This document shows, one piece after another, positions 24,635-34,026 of a DNA stretch of 62,531 bases; within the stretch, counting starts at the first letter, position 1; every line of letters begins with the position of its first letter. Where the stretch lies: positions 1 through 62,531 of the forward strand of contig DPJG01000005.1 in the NCBI GenBank assembly GCA_003543135.1, in the 5' to 3' direction. Below the pieces are notes generated by a model. It worked only from the letters and a program-made list of their open reading frames with translations, did no database searches and was not told the origin of the DNA. A program made the position numbers and the translations under genes. This stretch comes from Rheinheimera sp. Its GTDB lineage: Bacteria > Pseudomonadota > Gammaproteobacteria > Enterobacterales > Alteromonadaceae.

Positions 24635-25681
24635 ATGCCGATAAAAGTCTTTGATTTTTTCTCTGGGTGTGGCGGTACCAGCCGAGGATTCCAACAAGCA
24701 GGTTTGGAGCCTACTTTAGCACTGGATTTTGATCCTGATGCAGCAAACACATTCAGACACAACTTTCCCAACGTTGATTTTCTCGAAGGCGACATTCGTG
24801 CAATCTCTGAAAATGATATTGCGGGTCATGTTACAGCTGTTGGTCAAGCTCCTAAGCTATTCTGTGGGTGCGCTCCCTGTCAGCCCTTCTCGAAACAAAA
24901 TACGGTAAGACCAGAAAACGATTCACGCATTACGCTGTTGTCCGAGTTCCAGCGTTTTGTCGAGCGCTATAATCCCGAATTTGTTTTTTTGGAAAACGTA
25001 CCAGGTATTCGGAAAAGTACAAAAGTAAACCCGTTAACCGACTTTCAGAAAACGCTGGCTCGTATGGGCTATCACACTGACTCAGGTATTATCGCGGCCC
25101 AAGACTATGGCGTCCCTCAACGCAGAAGGCGTTGGGTTCTAATCGGTAGCCGTTTAGGCGAAGTCTCAATTCCAAAAGCAACACATGGGGAAGGTACCAG
25201 CAACCCGCTTGTTACGGTGAGAGAGGCTATCGGTCATTTCCCTGAAATAGCTGCGGGTATGGAACATCCTGACATTCCAAACCATAGAGCAGCTAAATTG
25301 AATGCCATTAATATGAAACGAATGGAGCATACTCCGCCAGAACGAGGCAGAGAGTGTTGGCCTGAGAATTTGCACCTTGAATGCCACAAAGATTATGCAG
25401 GTCATTCAGATGTGTATGGCCGAATGAGATGGGCTGAAGTATCGACAGGTTTAACAACCCGATGCATTAGTTTGTCCAATGGAAGGTTTGGCCATCCAGA
25501 GCAAAATAGAGCAATCAGTGTTCGAGAAGCTGCAGCAATACAAACCTTTCCAGACGACTTTGTATTTACCGGCTCTCTCAACGCTCAAGCAAAACAGATT
25601 GGTAACGCTGTGCCCGTTCAGATGGCAAGAGTGTTCGGTGACTACTTTATAGAACATTATTATCAGCATTTAAGGGAATAA
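24635..25681 (+). CDS. C5-cytosine DNA methyltransferase (Dcm type)
   Basis: A 348-residue enzyme that transfers a methyl group from S-adenosylmethionine to C5 of cytosine in DNA. Visible motifs are I (FDFFSGCGGTSRGF), IV with the catalytic cysteine C82 in CAPCQPFS, VI ENV (120-122), VIII VPQRRRRW, a short target-recognition region, IX-like REAAAIQTFPDDF and X IGNAVP. It appears complete. The stop is one base before the ATG of the GHKL gene, so the three-gene operon is tightly linked. No restriction endonuclease is beside it. Confidence 0.93.
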   Translation: MPIKVFDFFSGCGGTSRGFQQAGLEPTLALDFDPDAANTFRHNFPNVDFLEGDIRAISENDIAGHVTAVGQAPKLFCGCAPCQPFSKQNTVRPENDSRITLLSEFQRFVERYNPEFVFLENVPGIRKSTKVNPLTDFQKTLARMGYHTDSGIIAAQDYGVPQRRRRWVLIGSRLGEVSIPKATHGEGTSNPLVTVREAIGHFPEIAAGMEHPDIPNHRAAKLNAINMKRMEHTPPERGRECWPENLHLECHKDYAGHSDVYGRMRWAEVSTGLTTRCISLSNGRFGHPEQNRAISVREAAAIQTFPDDFVFTGSLNAQAKQIGNAVPVQMARVFGDYFIEHYYQHLRE

Positions 25682-25682
25682 A

Positions 25683-28568
25683 ATGGCGAAATTCCGGACT
25701 AAGGCGAGAGCAGTGGACCATCTGGGGAAGGGCCAGATAGCGGATCTGCCTACGGCGATTTCTGAGCTTTGGAAGAATGGTTACGATGCATATGCAGATG
25801 AGGTCTCTTGTGATTTGTACCAAATCGGCTATAGGGATATTAGTGAGCCGGTTTTTACTTTATCAGATGACGGATTTGGCATGTCTGAAGAGGAACTGGA
25901 AACTAAATGGATAGTTCTAGGGACCGATTCAAAAACGCGAGGAATGTTACCTCTTACTGAAGAAGCTCGTCTCAGTAAGGAGCCGAGAATTCCGCTCGGT
26001 GAGAAAGGTATTGGAAGACTATCAATTGCTTATCTCGGCTCTCCCATTTTGATGCTTACAAAAAAGAAGAATGAACAGGCTCATCTCGTGTATGTTGACT
26101 GGCGGATTCTTGAGAACTACAACCTCTATATTGAAGACTTTGATATACCTATCATTCCCCTGAATAAAGACCGAAGCCTCAATGAGCATTTAGACGAGCT
26201 GACTCGTCAATTTTCATTCAACCTTTCCTCCGGTGACTGGTCTGAGCATGAATCTCTGGCAGAACAAATAAAGCATGATTTGATTGGAAAACGACTTCCA
26301 CAATTTCTGGAAGATGAATTGGAAACACAATTTGGGACTGAAGAAAACCACGGCACCAGCTTCGTCGCATTTAATCCACACCCTGAACTGGCGGCTATGG
26401 ATGCTCAGGATTTAGACTCAAAAGATAACGAGAAATTAAATTATCTCCGGACATCCTTAAACGGCATGACTAATGCCTTCAAAGATGAACAACCTATCGC
26501 CACATCATTTAAAATTCATCATAAAAACGGAATGTATGATCTGGTTGCCCGCAATCGCTTTTTTACATCGCATGACGTATACCACGGTGACCATTGGCTT
26601 AAAGGCGAGTTCAATGATGAAGGTGAGTTCAAAGGCAGTGTGCAGGTTTATAACGAAAATTATGATTTCTTTTTTAAGCCTAATCGTATGCCGGGGAAAA
26701 CGCCATACGGCCCTTTAACCATAGAGCTCGGTTGGGTTGAGGGTGTTAAAAACGCTTCAAAGCTGCCTGAGAAACTATTCGATATTCTTAACAAAAAGCT
26801 CGCACTTTTTGGTGGTTTATATGTTTACCGTGATGGATTCCGAGTTTTACCATACGGTCGCCTGGAGTATGACTGGCTTAAATTTGAAGAACGGCGCAGT
26901 CGGGGAGCTGGTTATTACCACTTCAGCCATCGCCGGATGATGGGGTATATCGATATATCGCGAGAAAAAAACCCGAGGTTAGTCGATAAAGCAGGACGTG
27001 AAGGGTTTGTAGCCAACCAAGCTTATCATGAGCTTCAAAGAGACTTGATTGAGTTTTTTATTGACGTCTCATTGCGCTTTTTCCGTAAAACACAAGGAGA
27101 AGACGAGCCAACATCGAGGCAACGGCAAATTACCGATATAGAAAAAACTAACAAACGTCTACTAAAACAAGAAAAGCGAAAAAGTAATATTACCTTGACT
27201 GGTTTTAAGCGAGAAATTAAAGACAACGAGGAGTCTTTAGGGACTTTGGAGCTTACGGGAACCAGAATAAAAGAAAGCCTGCAGGTTCAATCAGCAGCTA
27301 AAAAAGTTGAAATTCACCAAGTCGAAGAACTATTGCAAGAATTGAACGATGTTAAGGAAAGCTTGCGTAAGTTAAGACTGGTGAAACCACGCCGATTCAA
27401 CCTTGATGCATCCCTTGAGAAAAAATACTTTGAATATTGTGAAAAGTTTGAAGCTGCCAGTCAAATAATTACCGAATGCGAAGAGGTATCAGAACGACTT
27501 CGCGCAAGCTTTTCCATTGAGACACTTGAGAATGAATATAATACCAAAGCAAAATCATTGCGATCTTCTCTTGTGCGTCAATTACAGGACTTCAGAAAAC
27601 GGATAATCAACTCGATAGACCCCATAATAGAAACTGTCGATCTCGATTTGTCACAGGTTCCTGGTCGATTTGATATTGAACGAAGTAAGTTGGAACGAGC
27701 AATCGGTACTGCTAAACACGATTATTCCCTGTTGCAAAATGAGCTGGAAAAGACGGCTGATGAATTTTACCACGAGCAGCAGGAACGCTACTTGCCACTT
27801 GTAAAGCATTTGGAGGGATTGGATGTCGGTGTAGACGACGATGCGCTAGTGCTTTGGTATAAGGATCAGTACGAGCAAATACAAGAAAAAGTTGAGGCTA
27901 TGCACGAATTGTCACAACTAGGGATAGCTGTTGAAATTATCGACCATCAATTTAACGTACTATATTCTGAAATCGGGAACGGATTACAGACTCTCAAGCC
28001 ACTATTAGAAGATCATGCAGAGTATCAATATAGCTTCAAACAATTACTTTCGGCCTTTGAACATCTCGAAACTAATCACCAACTGTTGGCACCCTTGTAC
28101 AGAACAACGAGGAGATCGCGTAGTGAGATACCAGGTGAGGAACTATTTGCCTATCTATCTATCTTTTTCAAAAAACGATTTGAAGAAAACAATATAACTT
28201 TTACTTGTGACAAGACCTTTGAAGAATATCGTTTTTTTACCTTTGATTCCGTAATAAAACCTGTATTTATTAACCTGATTAATAACGCCATTTATTGGCT
28301 CAAGTCGGTGTCAGACAGGACTATCCATATTAAGATAAAAGACGATAAAATTCTAGTCCAAAACAATGGTCAGCCTATTGATAACTTTTATCTAGAAGAC
28401 ATTTTTAAACTATTTTTCACCAGAACTCCAGGAGGGAGAGGAATAGGGCTATATCTAGCAAGAACCAACCTAGAAACCATCGGTTACCGAATCGAAGCAT
28501 CAAATGATAGGAAATATAACGAGCTGAAAGGAGCTTGTTTCATCATTGAGAAAGCAGAAGGAGTTTAA
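25683..28568 (+). CDS. large protein with two GHKL ATPase domains and a coiled coil
   Basis: A 961-residue protein. The N-terminal GHKL (MORC/Hsp90-like HATPase_c_3) module has E28 and N32 in ELWKNGYDA, DDGFGM at 62-67 and GEKGIGR at 106-112. A transducer-like region is followed by a long charged coiled coil (about 480-740). Then comes a kinase-like dimer helix with H755 in EIIDHQF, and a second GHKL domain at the C-terminus with N-box LINNAIYW (about 866), VQNNGQP and GGRGIGLYLAR (about 920). A chaperone-like gate and a histidine-kinase-like end in one chain, between a DNA methyltransferase and a receiver protein, suggests a sensor or switch in a defence system. No membrane helix is seen. 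Confidence 0.85.
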   Translation: MAKFRTKARAVDHLGKGQIADLPTAISELWKNGYDAYADEVSCDLYQIGYRDISEPVFTLSDDGFGMSEEELETKWIVLGTDSKTRGMLPLTEEARLSKEPRIPLGEKGIGRLSIAYLGSPILMLTKKKNEQAHLVYVDWRILENYNLYIEDFDIPIIPLNKDRSLNEHLDELTRQFSFNLSSGDWSEHESLAEQIKHDLIGKRLPQFLEDELETQFGTEENHGTSFVAFNPHPELAAMDAQDLDSKDNEKLNYLRTSLNGMTNAFKDEQPIATSFKIHHKNGMYDLVARNRFFTSHDVYHGDHWLKGEFNDEGEFKGSVQVYNENYDFFFKPNRMPGKTPYGPLTIELGWVEGVKNASKLPEKLFDILNKKLALFGGLYVYRDGFRVLPYGRLEYDWLKFEERRSRGAGYYHFSHRRMMGYIDISREKNPRLVDKAGREGFVANQAYHELQRDLIEFFIDVSLRFFRKTQGEDEPTSRQRQITDIEKTNKRLLKQEKRKSNITLTGFKREIKDNEESLGTLELTGTRIKESLQVQSAAKKVEIHQVEELLQELNDVKESLRKLRLVKPRRFNLDASLEKKYFEYCEKFEAASQIITECEEVSERLRASFSIETLENEYNTKAKSLRSSLVRQLQDFRKRIINSIDPIIETVDLDLSQVPGRFDIERSKLERAIGTAKHDYSLLQNELEKTADEFYHEQQERYLPLVKHLEGLDVGVDDDALVLWYKDQYEQIQEKVEAMHELSQLGIAVEIIDHQFNVLYSEIGNGLQTLKPLLEDHAEYQYSFKQLLSAFEHLETNHQLLAPLYRTTRRSRSEIPGEELFAYLSIFFKKRFEENNITFTCDKTFEEYRFFTFDSVIKPVFINLINNAIYWLKSVSDRTIHIKIKDDKILVQNNGQPIDNFYLEDIFKLFFTRTPGGRGIGLYLARTNLETIGYRIEASNDRKYNELKGACFIIEKAEGV

Positions 28569-28571
28569 TGC

Positions 28572-30293
28572 ATGCAACAATTTTCTCAAGTCGCTAAAGG
28601 AATTATTCGTAACACAATAAATGCGGCATATTGTATCGATGATGAGTTTGTAGAACCCTTTTCCGATCCTCATGAAAATTCAGATGTTGATACGAGCAGC
28701 ACGCTATACAAGTCTTTTCTGAACGAAGGGTGCTCGTTAGATATCCGCCGTTTTCTAACCTTGGATAACTGGAATTCCAACCAAAAGCAGTACCTGGCGT
28801 CTAAAGATTTGCTGATATTAGACTGGGAACTTTCAGCTGAAGCACCCAAGTATGCGCCCGCGTTGAACATTTTGAATGACGCCGTAGATATCGAGACTCT
28901 CCCCTTTGTTTGTATTTACACAAACGCTGGACATTTAGACAGCGTTGAAAACTGCATACTTTCTTACTATAGCAACCCACTAGCTGACAGGCAGGAATCA
29001 CTCGACAAACTGAAAGGCATGTTCGCAGACAAAGTAGATGAATTACTGGGCAAGGATGACTATTTTGGAGATGATGAACTTGCTTGGCTAATGAGCCTTT
29101 CGGATAAATATTTTGACGCTTGTAAATTCAAAGACAGAAAAAAAACACTACATGCTGAAGTCAACGAAGCAATTGCTTTGAAATGTAAAGAGGATTTCAC
29201 GAGTAATTTATATAAGGCTTTAGCAAGCGCCGCTAGAACCTTATTTAATTTGAGCTTACAGGAAGTGTTACTAGGTCTAAACATTGTAGGACGTAAGGAA
29301 GTAAGTAAGTACGCTTCAGGAAAGTATAATGTAGAGCGATTCCTTCTTGCCGGTGATATTCACTGCCTACTGATCAATTCAACAGTCGTTATAATTTGTC
29401 ATAAAGCAGGTAACCAGAATTCAGTAGCTGCCGACAAATTGTTCACAAGGATAGCTGAAGTTATTCACACTAGACCACATAACTTTATGTCGCTATTGTC
29501 GCTGGAATGTAGAAACTTTTATCGTGATAAAGCTAAATCATTAGGAAAAGACTTAAGCCAAATTACAGATGATGCATTTTTTTGGCATGAAACGACTGTT
29601 ACAAAAAATCCAGGTGGGCAAATTGAGTTTGCTACCTTTTTGAAAGATCTATGGAATTCAACACTATCTGGTGACTGGAATGTTTTTACACCTGAAATGA
29701 TGTCGGTGCTTCATGAATATAAAGAGGCTCAGAGAATAGATGAGAAATTAGCTAAGCACTTGGCGTCTGGTGGAAAGGAATTGTTTGACGATCTTGCATT
29801 TTTAAATAAAAAATATTCAATATTGAGGCTAAAACCTGGTCAATCAAGTCGTTTATATTTTGGTGATATTTTTAAAGGAAAGGATAAGTATTATCTCTGT
29901 ATTACAGCTCACTGTGATTGTCTGACTCCTCAAAATATAAATGATAATTATATGTTTATCGAATCTGCAAATATCCATTCGTTGGAGAAAGGGTTAAAAG
30001 CAGGAGATACTGGTTTTCATTCGTTTTTCAGGAATCCCGAGGGGAGAATTATCAACGTAGAGTGGAAGAGTAGACCTTTTACCATCTACATACCGCAAAA
30101 TATAATAAATACGGAAGACGAAATTAAAGTTTCTATCTCAGGTAAAGACTTATCTTTAAAATATGTTTGTACGCAAAAGGAAAACTACACACAGCGTATA
30201 GCGAATAAGTCCTTCAGTTTTGCTAACAGGGTTGGTATTAACTTTGCTGATATCAAAGCAATACCGGACAACACTGACAGTTTAGAGGAATAA
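28572..30293 (+). CDS. receiver-domain protein with large unknown C-terminal region
   Basis: A 573-residue protein 3 bases after the GHKL gene. The N-terminal 130 residues match a response-regulator receiver fold: acidic pair D23-D24 in YCIDDEF, likely phospho-acceptor D84 in LLILDWEL, and a T/S switch position in CIYTNAG (T117). It resembles the Response_reg_2 type found beside such ATPases. The remaining 440 residues have no recognised domain; a beta-rich part follows about residue 415. It could be the effector activated by phosphotransfer from H755 of the neighbour. No DNA-binding output domain is visible. Confidence 0.75.
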   Translation: MQQFSQVAKGIIRNTINAAYCIDDEFVEPFSDPHENSDVDTSSTLYKSFLNEGCSLDIRRFLTLDNWNSNQKQYLASKDLLILDWELSAEAPKYAPALNILNDAVDIETLPFVCIYTNAGHLDSVENCILSYYSNPLADRQESLDKLKGMFADKVDELLGKDDYFGDDELAWLMSLSDKYFDACKFKDRKKTLHAEVNEAIALKCKEDFTSNLYKALASAARTLFNLSLQEVLLGLNIVGRKEVSKYASGKYNVERFLLAGDIHCLLINSTVVIICHKAGNQNSVAADKLFTRIAEVIHTRPHNFMSLLSLECRNFYRDKAKSLGKDLSQITDDAFFWHETTVTKNPGGQIEFATFLKDLWNSTLSGDWNVFTPEMMSVLHEYKEAQRIDEKLAKHLASGGKELFDDLAFLNKKYSILRLKPGQSSRLYFGDIFKGKDKYYLCITAHCDCLTPQNINDNYMFIESANIHSLEKGLKAGDTGFHSFFRNPEGRIINVEWKSRPFTIYIPQNIINTEDEIKVSISGKDLSLKYVCTQKENYTQRIANKSFSFANRVGINFADIKAIPDNTDSLEE

Positions 30294-30412
30294 CATTTGA
30301 AAGGGCAAGATATCGAGTGAGGTTCCGCCCTCTATGGAGACTTCCATCGAGGTATGAGCTTTCGGGGCAAAGGTCATTTTTTGAAGTCAGAAGGCGATGC
30401 TAAAGACACAAA

Positions 30413-30441
30413 TGGTCACGATGTGGTCACCGTTTGGTCAC
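30413..30441. repeat. three TGGTCAC motifs at 11-base spacing
   Basis: TGGTCAC at 30413, 30424 and 30435, one helical turn apart and all in the same orientation, between the receiver-protein gene and the tRNA. The layout is like integrase arm sites or iterons. Confidence 0.6.
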
Positions 30442-30445
30442 CAGA

Positions 30446-30480
30446 TACAAAAAAACCACTTGAGTTGCCTCTAAGTGGTT
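30446..30480 (-). terminator. terminator of the tRNA-Arg transcript
   Basis: AACCACTT (30454-30461) pairs with AAGTGGTT (30473-30480). The A-run to its left reads as seven or more T on the minus strand, so it ends leftward transcription from the tRNA gene. Confidence 0.75.
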
Positions 30481-30488
30481 GATTTATA

Positions 30489-30565
<77 letters not shown>

Positions 30566-30677
30566 GCGACGGCGGCCATTGTATTGTGCCTTGTGGCGCT
30601 TGTCCAGACGCAAAGTGGTGCAGGGCTTTGATTGTTGGCCAATTAGTCAAAAATTGAACAACCGCCATTTTCTCTGC

Positions 30678-31697
30678 TTAGAAACCTGCCAATACCAGTT
30701 TGCCGATGGTTTGGCCGCTTTCCAGTTGCTGGTGGGCGCGTCTTAAATTGGCGGCGTTAATCTTGCCAAGCAGCTCACCCTGAGTGCTGTTAATTTTGCC
30801 TTGTTCCACCAGGGTGCTGAGCTGATTCAGCAGCTGATGCTGGGCAATTTGGTCTGGCGTCTGGAATAAAGAGCGGGTAAACATCAGCTCCCAGTGCAGG
30901 CTTAAACTTTTTAGTTTCAGCGGGCGGATATCCAGCGCCTCTGCCGGGTCGTCAATCAGGGCCAGTTTGCCTTGTGGTGCCAAAGCTTCAATAAATTCAG
31001 CATAATAACGGGCAGTATCAACCAGGCTAATCACATGGCTAACCTCCTTAATGCCAATCCGCTTGAGCTCATCGGCCAAAGGCAGCTGATGGTTAATCAC
31101 ATAATGCGCGCCTAAATCACGCACCCACTGCTGGCTTTGCGGCCTGGAGGCGGTGGCAATAAGAGTGGCGTCTGTCAGTTCGCGCGCCAGTTGCAGCAAA
31201 ATAGAGCCCACACCACCGGCGGCGCCGCTTACCAGCACTACTTTTTGTGTATATTGCGGCGCCGGTTTATCCAGTTGCAGCCGGTCGAATAACAGCTCCC
31301 AGGCGGTAATGGCTGTGAGCGGCAGCGCTGCGGCTTCGGCAAAACTCAGATTGCTGGGTTTGCGGCCTACCAAACGTTCGTCCACCAGATGAAACTCGCT
31401 GTTGGCGCCAGGGCGGTTTAACGCGCCGGCGTAATACACAGTGTCGCCCGGCGCAAATAAAGTGACGTTTTCACCTACGGCCACCACAGTGCCGGCGGCA
31501 TCCCAGCCCAGAATTTCGGCTTTGCCGTCCACAGGTGTGCGGCGCTGGCGAATTTTATAATCCACCGGGTTGGCGGCTATGGCTTCAACTTTAACTAAAA
31601 GGTCAAAACCTGTGGCAACAGGCATAGGCAGCTCAATATCCAGCAGCGCTTCAGGGTGGTCTGCTGGTAAAGACTGATAATAACCAATGGCTTGCAT
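30678..31697 (-). CDS. zinc-type alcohol dehydrogenase-like / quinone oxidoreductase
   Basis: A 339-residue medium-chain dehydrogenase/reductase. It has a GroES-like N-terminal domain (ANPVDYKIR, GWDAAGTVVAVG), then a Rossmann domain with SGAAGGVGSILLQLA for NADPH. The zinc ligands of true alcohol dehydrogenases are absent, as in quinone oxidoreductases. It probably reduces quinones or reactive enones in the cytoplasm. It is divergent from a LysR regulator with 152 bases between starts, a common pairing in which the LysR protein controls the reductase. Confidence 0.88.
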   Translation of the reverse strand: MQAIGYYQSLPADHPEALLDIELPMPVATGFDLLVKVEAIAANPVDYKIRQRRTPVDGKAEILGWDAAGTVVAVGENVTLFAPGDTVYYAGALNRPGANSEFHLVDERLVGRKPSNLSFAEAAALPLTAITAWELLFDRLQLDKPAPQYTQKVVLVSGAAGGVGSILLQLARELTDATLIATASRPQSQQWVRDLGAHYVINHQLPLADELKRIGIKEVSHVISLVDTARYYAEFIEALAPQGKLALIDDPAEALDIRPLKLKSLSLHWELMFTRSLFQTPDQIAQHQLLNQLSTLVEQGKINSTQGELLGKINAANLRRAHQQLESGQTIGKLVLAGF

Positions 31698-31849
31698 AAT
31701 ATTTCTCCGCTGAAAAACCGGGTGTTAAAGTGCTGGGGTTCAACTTTTGTTGATAGCAGCTTGGGTTCACGTCTGATGCACAGTGTGCTCGATTGACACC
31801 TAAAGAAAAACCACCTAATACTGCTTTCTTTATCAAATAAAATTTGAAA

Positions 31850-32794
31850 ATGCTGCAGGTTCAGGATCTCAAACTTTTCCAGCAAATAGTACGCACCGGC
31901 AATATCAGTATGGCGGCGCGACAATTTGACTTAACACCAGCGGCGGCCAGCGCAGCGCTGAAACGGCTGGAGCAACATTTAGGCGCAACCTTATTAGTGC
32001 GTTCCACCCGCAGCTTAAAACTCACCCCGGCCGGTGAGCACTTTTTACAGCATTGCCAGAATGCGCTGCAGGCGCTGGCTTTGGGGGAGCAGGCGCTGCG
32101 CCAGCTCGACAGCCATATCAGCGGTGAGCTGCGCCTGACCGCGCCCAGTGATTTGGGCCGCAATGTGTTGTTGCCCTGGCTGGATGAATTCCAGACTTTA
32201 TATCCGGCGTTAAGTTTAAGGCTGGAGCTCGGTGACAAAGTGGCAGGTTTATACCGTGAGCAGGTAGATTTAGCTTTGCGTTATGGCGCTGTTGCCGACT
32301 CTTCCCATGTGGCTTTTGCCATAGCCAAAGCACCACGTTGGGTTTGTGCTGCGCCTGCTTATTTGCAGCAATTTGGTGAGCCTGCAGATCCCATGCAGCT
32401 CTCGCAGCATAATTGTGTGTTGTATCAGATAGATGAGCGCGCTTACGACAAATGGCTTTTTAGTAAGGACGGCGCTGAGCAGGCGGTGAATGTCAGTGGC
32501 AACAGAGTGAGTAATGACGCCGATGCAGTCAGGCGCTGGATAGTCAGTGGCCGCGGTATCGGTTTAAAGTCGGCTTTTGATATGGCCGCTGATGTGCTGG
32601 AGGGAAGGGTGCAGGTGTTGTTGTCGCAGTATCAGATCAAAGCGCTGCAGCTCAATTTAATTTGCGCCAGCCGCGCTCAGGTGACACCAGCTGTGTTGAT
32701 GCTCAGAGATTTTTTGCGGCAAAAGTTTGCGCTGTTAAGTCAGCGTCTGGCAGATCAGGGTTTTGGCCTGCCAGCAGACGAAGCGCTTGAATGA
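31850..32794 (+). CDS. LysR-family transcriptional regulator
   Basis: A 314-residue regulator. It has an N-terminal winged helix (LQVQDLKLFQQIVRTGNISMAARQFDLTP region) and a C-terminal effector-binding domain. ATG 31850 is preferred to the TTG two codons earlier. It is divergent from the oxidoreductase gene, so it probably responds to an electrophile or aromatic compound and controls that gene. Its stop codon lies inside the left arm of a long hairpin shared with pyrC. Confidence 0.9.
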   Translation: MLQVQDLKLFQQIVRTGNISMAARQFDLTPAAASAALKRLEQHLGATLLVRSTRSLKLTPAGEHFLQHCQNALQALALGEQALRQLDSHISGELRLTAPSDLGRNVLLPWLDEFQTLYPALSLRLELGDKVAGLYREQVDLALRYGAVADSSHVAFAIAKAPRWVCAAPAYLQQFGEPADPMQLSQHNCVLYQIDERAYDKWLFSKDGAEQAVNVSGNRVSNDADAVRRWIVSGRGIGLKSAFDMAADVLEGRVQVLLSQYQIKALQLNLICASRAQVTPAVLMLRDFLRQKFALLSQRLADQGFGLPADEALE

Positions 32795-32822
32795 ACCACA
32801 GCTTTGAGCTCATTCAAGCGCT
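32782..32822. terminator. 13-bp perfect inverted repeat between lysR-type gene and pyrC
   Basis: AGCGCTTGAATGA (32782-32794) pairs with TCATTCAAGCGCT (32810-32822). It lies between converging genes and includes the regulator's stop codon. There is no clear T tract, so its use as a terminator is likely but not certain. Confidence 0.6.
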
Positions 32823-32859
32823 GAGCAGGTAACTGAGTGTTTAAACTGAGCCTTTTAAC

Positions 32860-33894
32860 TTATGCTTTTAACTTCCAGTGCACTTGTTGTTCGGCAAAAA
32901 ACGGCACTATAGGGCTGCCGTCCGGCAAGGTGATTTCGGCCGGAATAGTCCAGTCTTCTTTCACCAGCGTAATAGTGCCGCTGTTGCGTGGCAGGCCGTA
33001 GAAGTCGGCGCCATAGTGGCTGGCAAAGCCTTCCAGTTTGTCCAGAGCGCCCAGCTCATCAAATACCTGAGCGTACAGCTCAATGGCACTCCAGGCGCTG
33101 TAACAACCGGCGCAGCCACAAGCTGCTTCTTTTTTATGTTTGGCGTGTGGTGCAGAGTCTGTGCCCAGGAAGAACTTTTTATTGCCGCTTGCTACTACAG
33201 CACGTAAAGCTTCCTGATGGGTGCGGCGTTTGAGGACCGGCAGACAGTAGTTGTGCGGGCGAATACCGCCCACCAGCATGTCGTTACGGTTCATCATTAA
33301 ATGTTGTGGTGTGATAGTGGCAGCAACGTTATCGGCAGCGGCCAGTACAAAATCCACCGCATCTTTGGTGGTGATATGTTCCAGTACTATTTTCAGTTTG
33401 GGAAAATTCGCCACAATTTGTGTTAAATGCTGCTGAATAAACACGGCTTCGCGGTCAAAAATATCAATATGTGAATCTGTCACTTCACCATGAACTAAGA
33501 ACAACATGTTGTGTTCCACCATGGCTTCCAGCACAGGGTACAGGCTGCTTAAACTGGATACACCTGAGTGTGAGTTGGTGGTGGCACCGGCCGGGTATAA
33601 CTTGGCCGCGAGTACGCCAGCGGCTTTGGCGTCGGCAATGTCCTGTGCTGTAGTCTGGTCAGTCAGATAAATGGTCATCACAGGTTCAAAATTGCTGCCG
33701 GCCGGGCGGGCGGCCAGAATACGTTCGCGGTAAGCCTGGGCTAAAGCACCTGTGGTTACTGGCGGCACTAAATTGGGCATCACCACAGCACGGCGGAAAC
33801 AACGGGCAGTGGCCGGCACTGTTTCTTTGAGCATATCACCGTCACGAAAATGTAAATGCCAGTCATCAGGGGTTTGAATGGTTAAAGTCGTCAC
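32860..33894 (-). CDS. pyrC: dihydroorotase
   Basis: A 344-residue enzyme that closes carbamoyl-aspartate to dihydroorotate in pyrimidine synthesis. Visible metal-site motifs are [11 protein letters not shown] at the start (HxH), the lysine region in [28 protein letters not shown] and the aspartate in [11 protein letters not shown]. Length and start match the E. coli-type class II enzyme. It is monocistronic and converges with the LysR-type gene. Confidence 0.96.
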   Translation of the reverse strand: MTTLTIQTPDDWHLHFRDGDMLKETVPATARCFRRAVVMPNLVPPVTTGALAQAYRERILAARPAGSNFEPVMTIYLTDQTTAQDIADAKAAGVLAAKLYPAGATTNSHSGVSSLSSLYPVLEAMVEHNMLFLVHGEVTDSHIDIFDREAVFIQQHLTQIVANFPKLKIVLEHITTKDAVDFVLAAADNVAATITPQHLMMNRNDMLVGGIRPHNYCLPVLKRRTHQEALRAVVASGNKKFFLGTDSAPHAKHKKEAACGCAGCYSAWSAIELYAQVFDELGALDKLEGFASHYGADFYGLPRNSGTITLVKEDWTIPAEITLPDGSPIVPFFAEQQVHWKLKA

Positions 33895-34026
33895 GCCATG
33901 CTCCTCAAACTTATTAAATTAATCTGCCGGAAAATTGCGCCAAGTGTATCATTAAGCAAGTACTTTGCGCTTTAGCAAAAAAGCAAAGTGCGTCAGATTC
34001 CCCTTCATTTCAGCTTAGGATCAGGC

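Noticed and set aside
21018-30488. Classical type II restriction-modification system
   Set aside because: A methyltransferase is present but no gene with a recognisable endonuclease motif; the partners are a GHKL ATPase and a receiver protein.
30294-30488. CRISPR-like array from the TGGTCAC repeats
   Set aside because: Repeats are 7 bases with 4-base gaps, far too short, and no cas genes are present.
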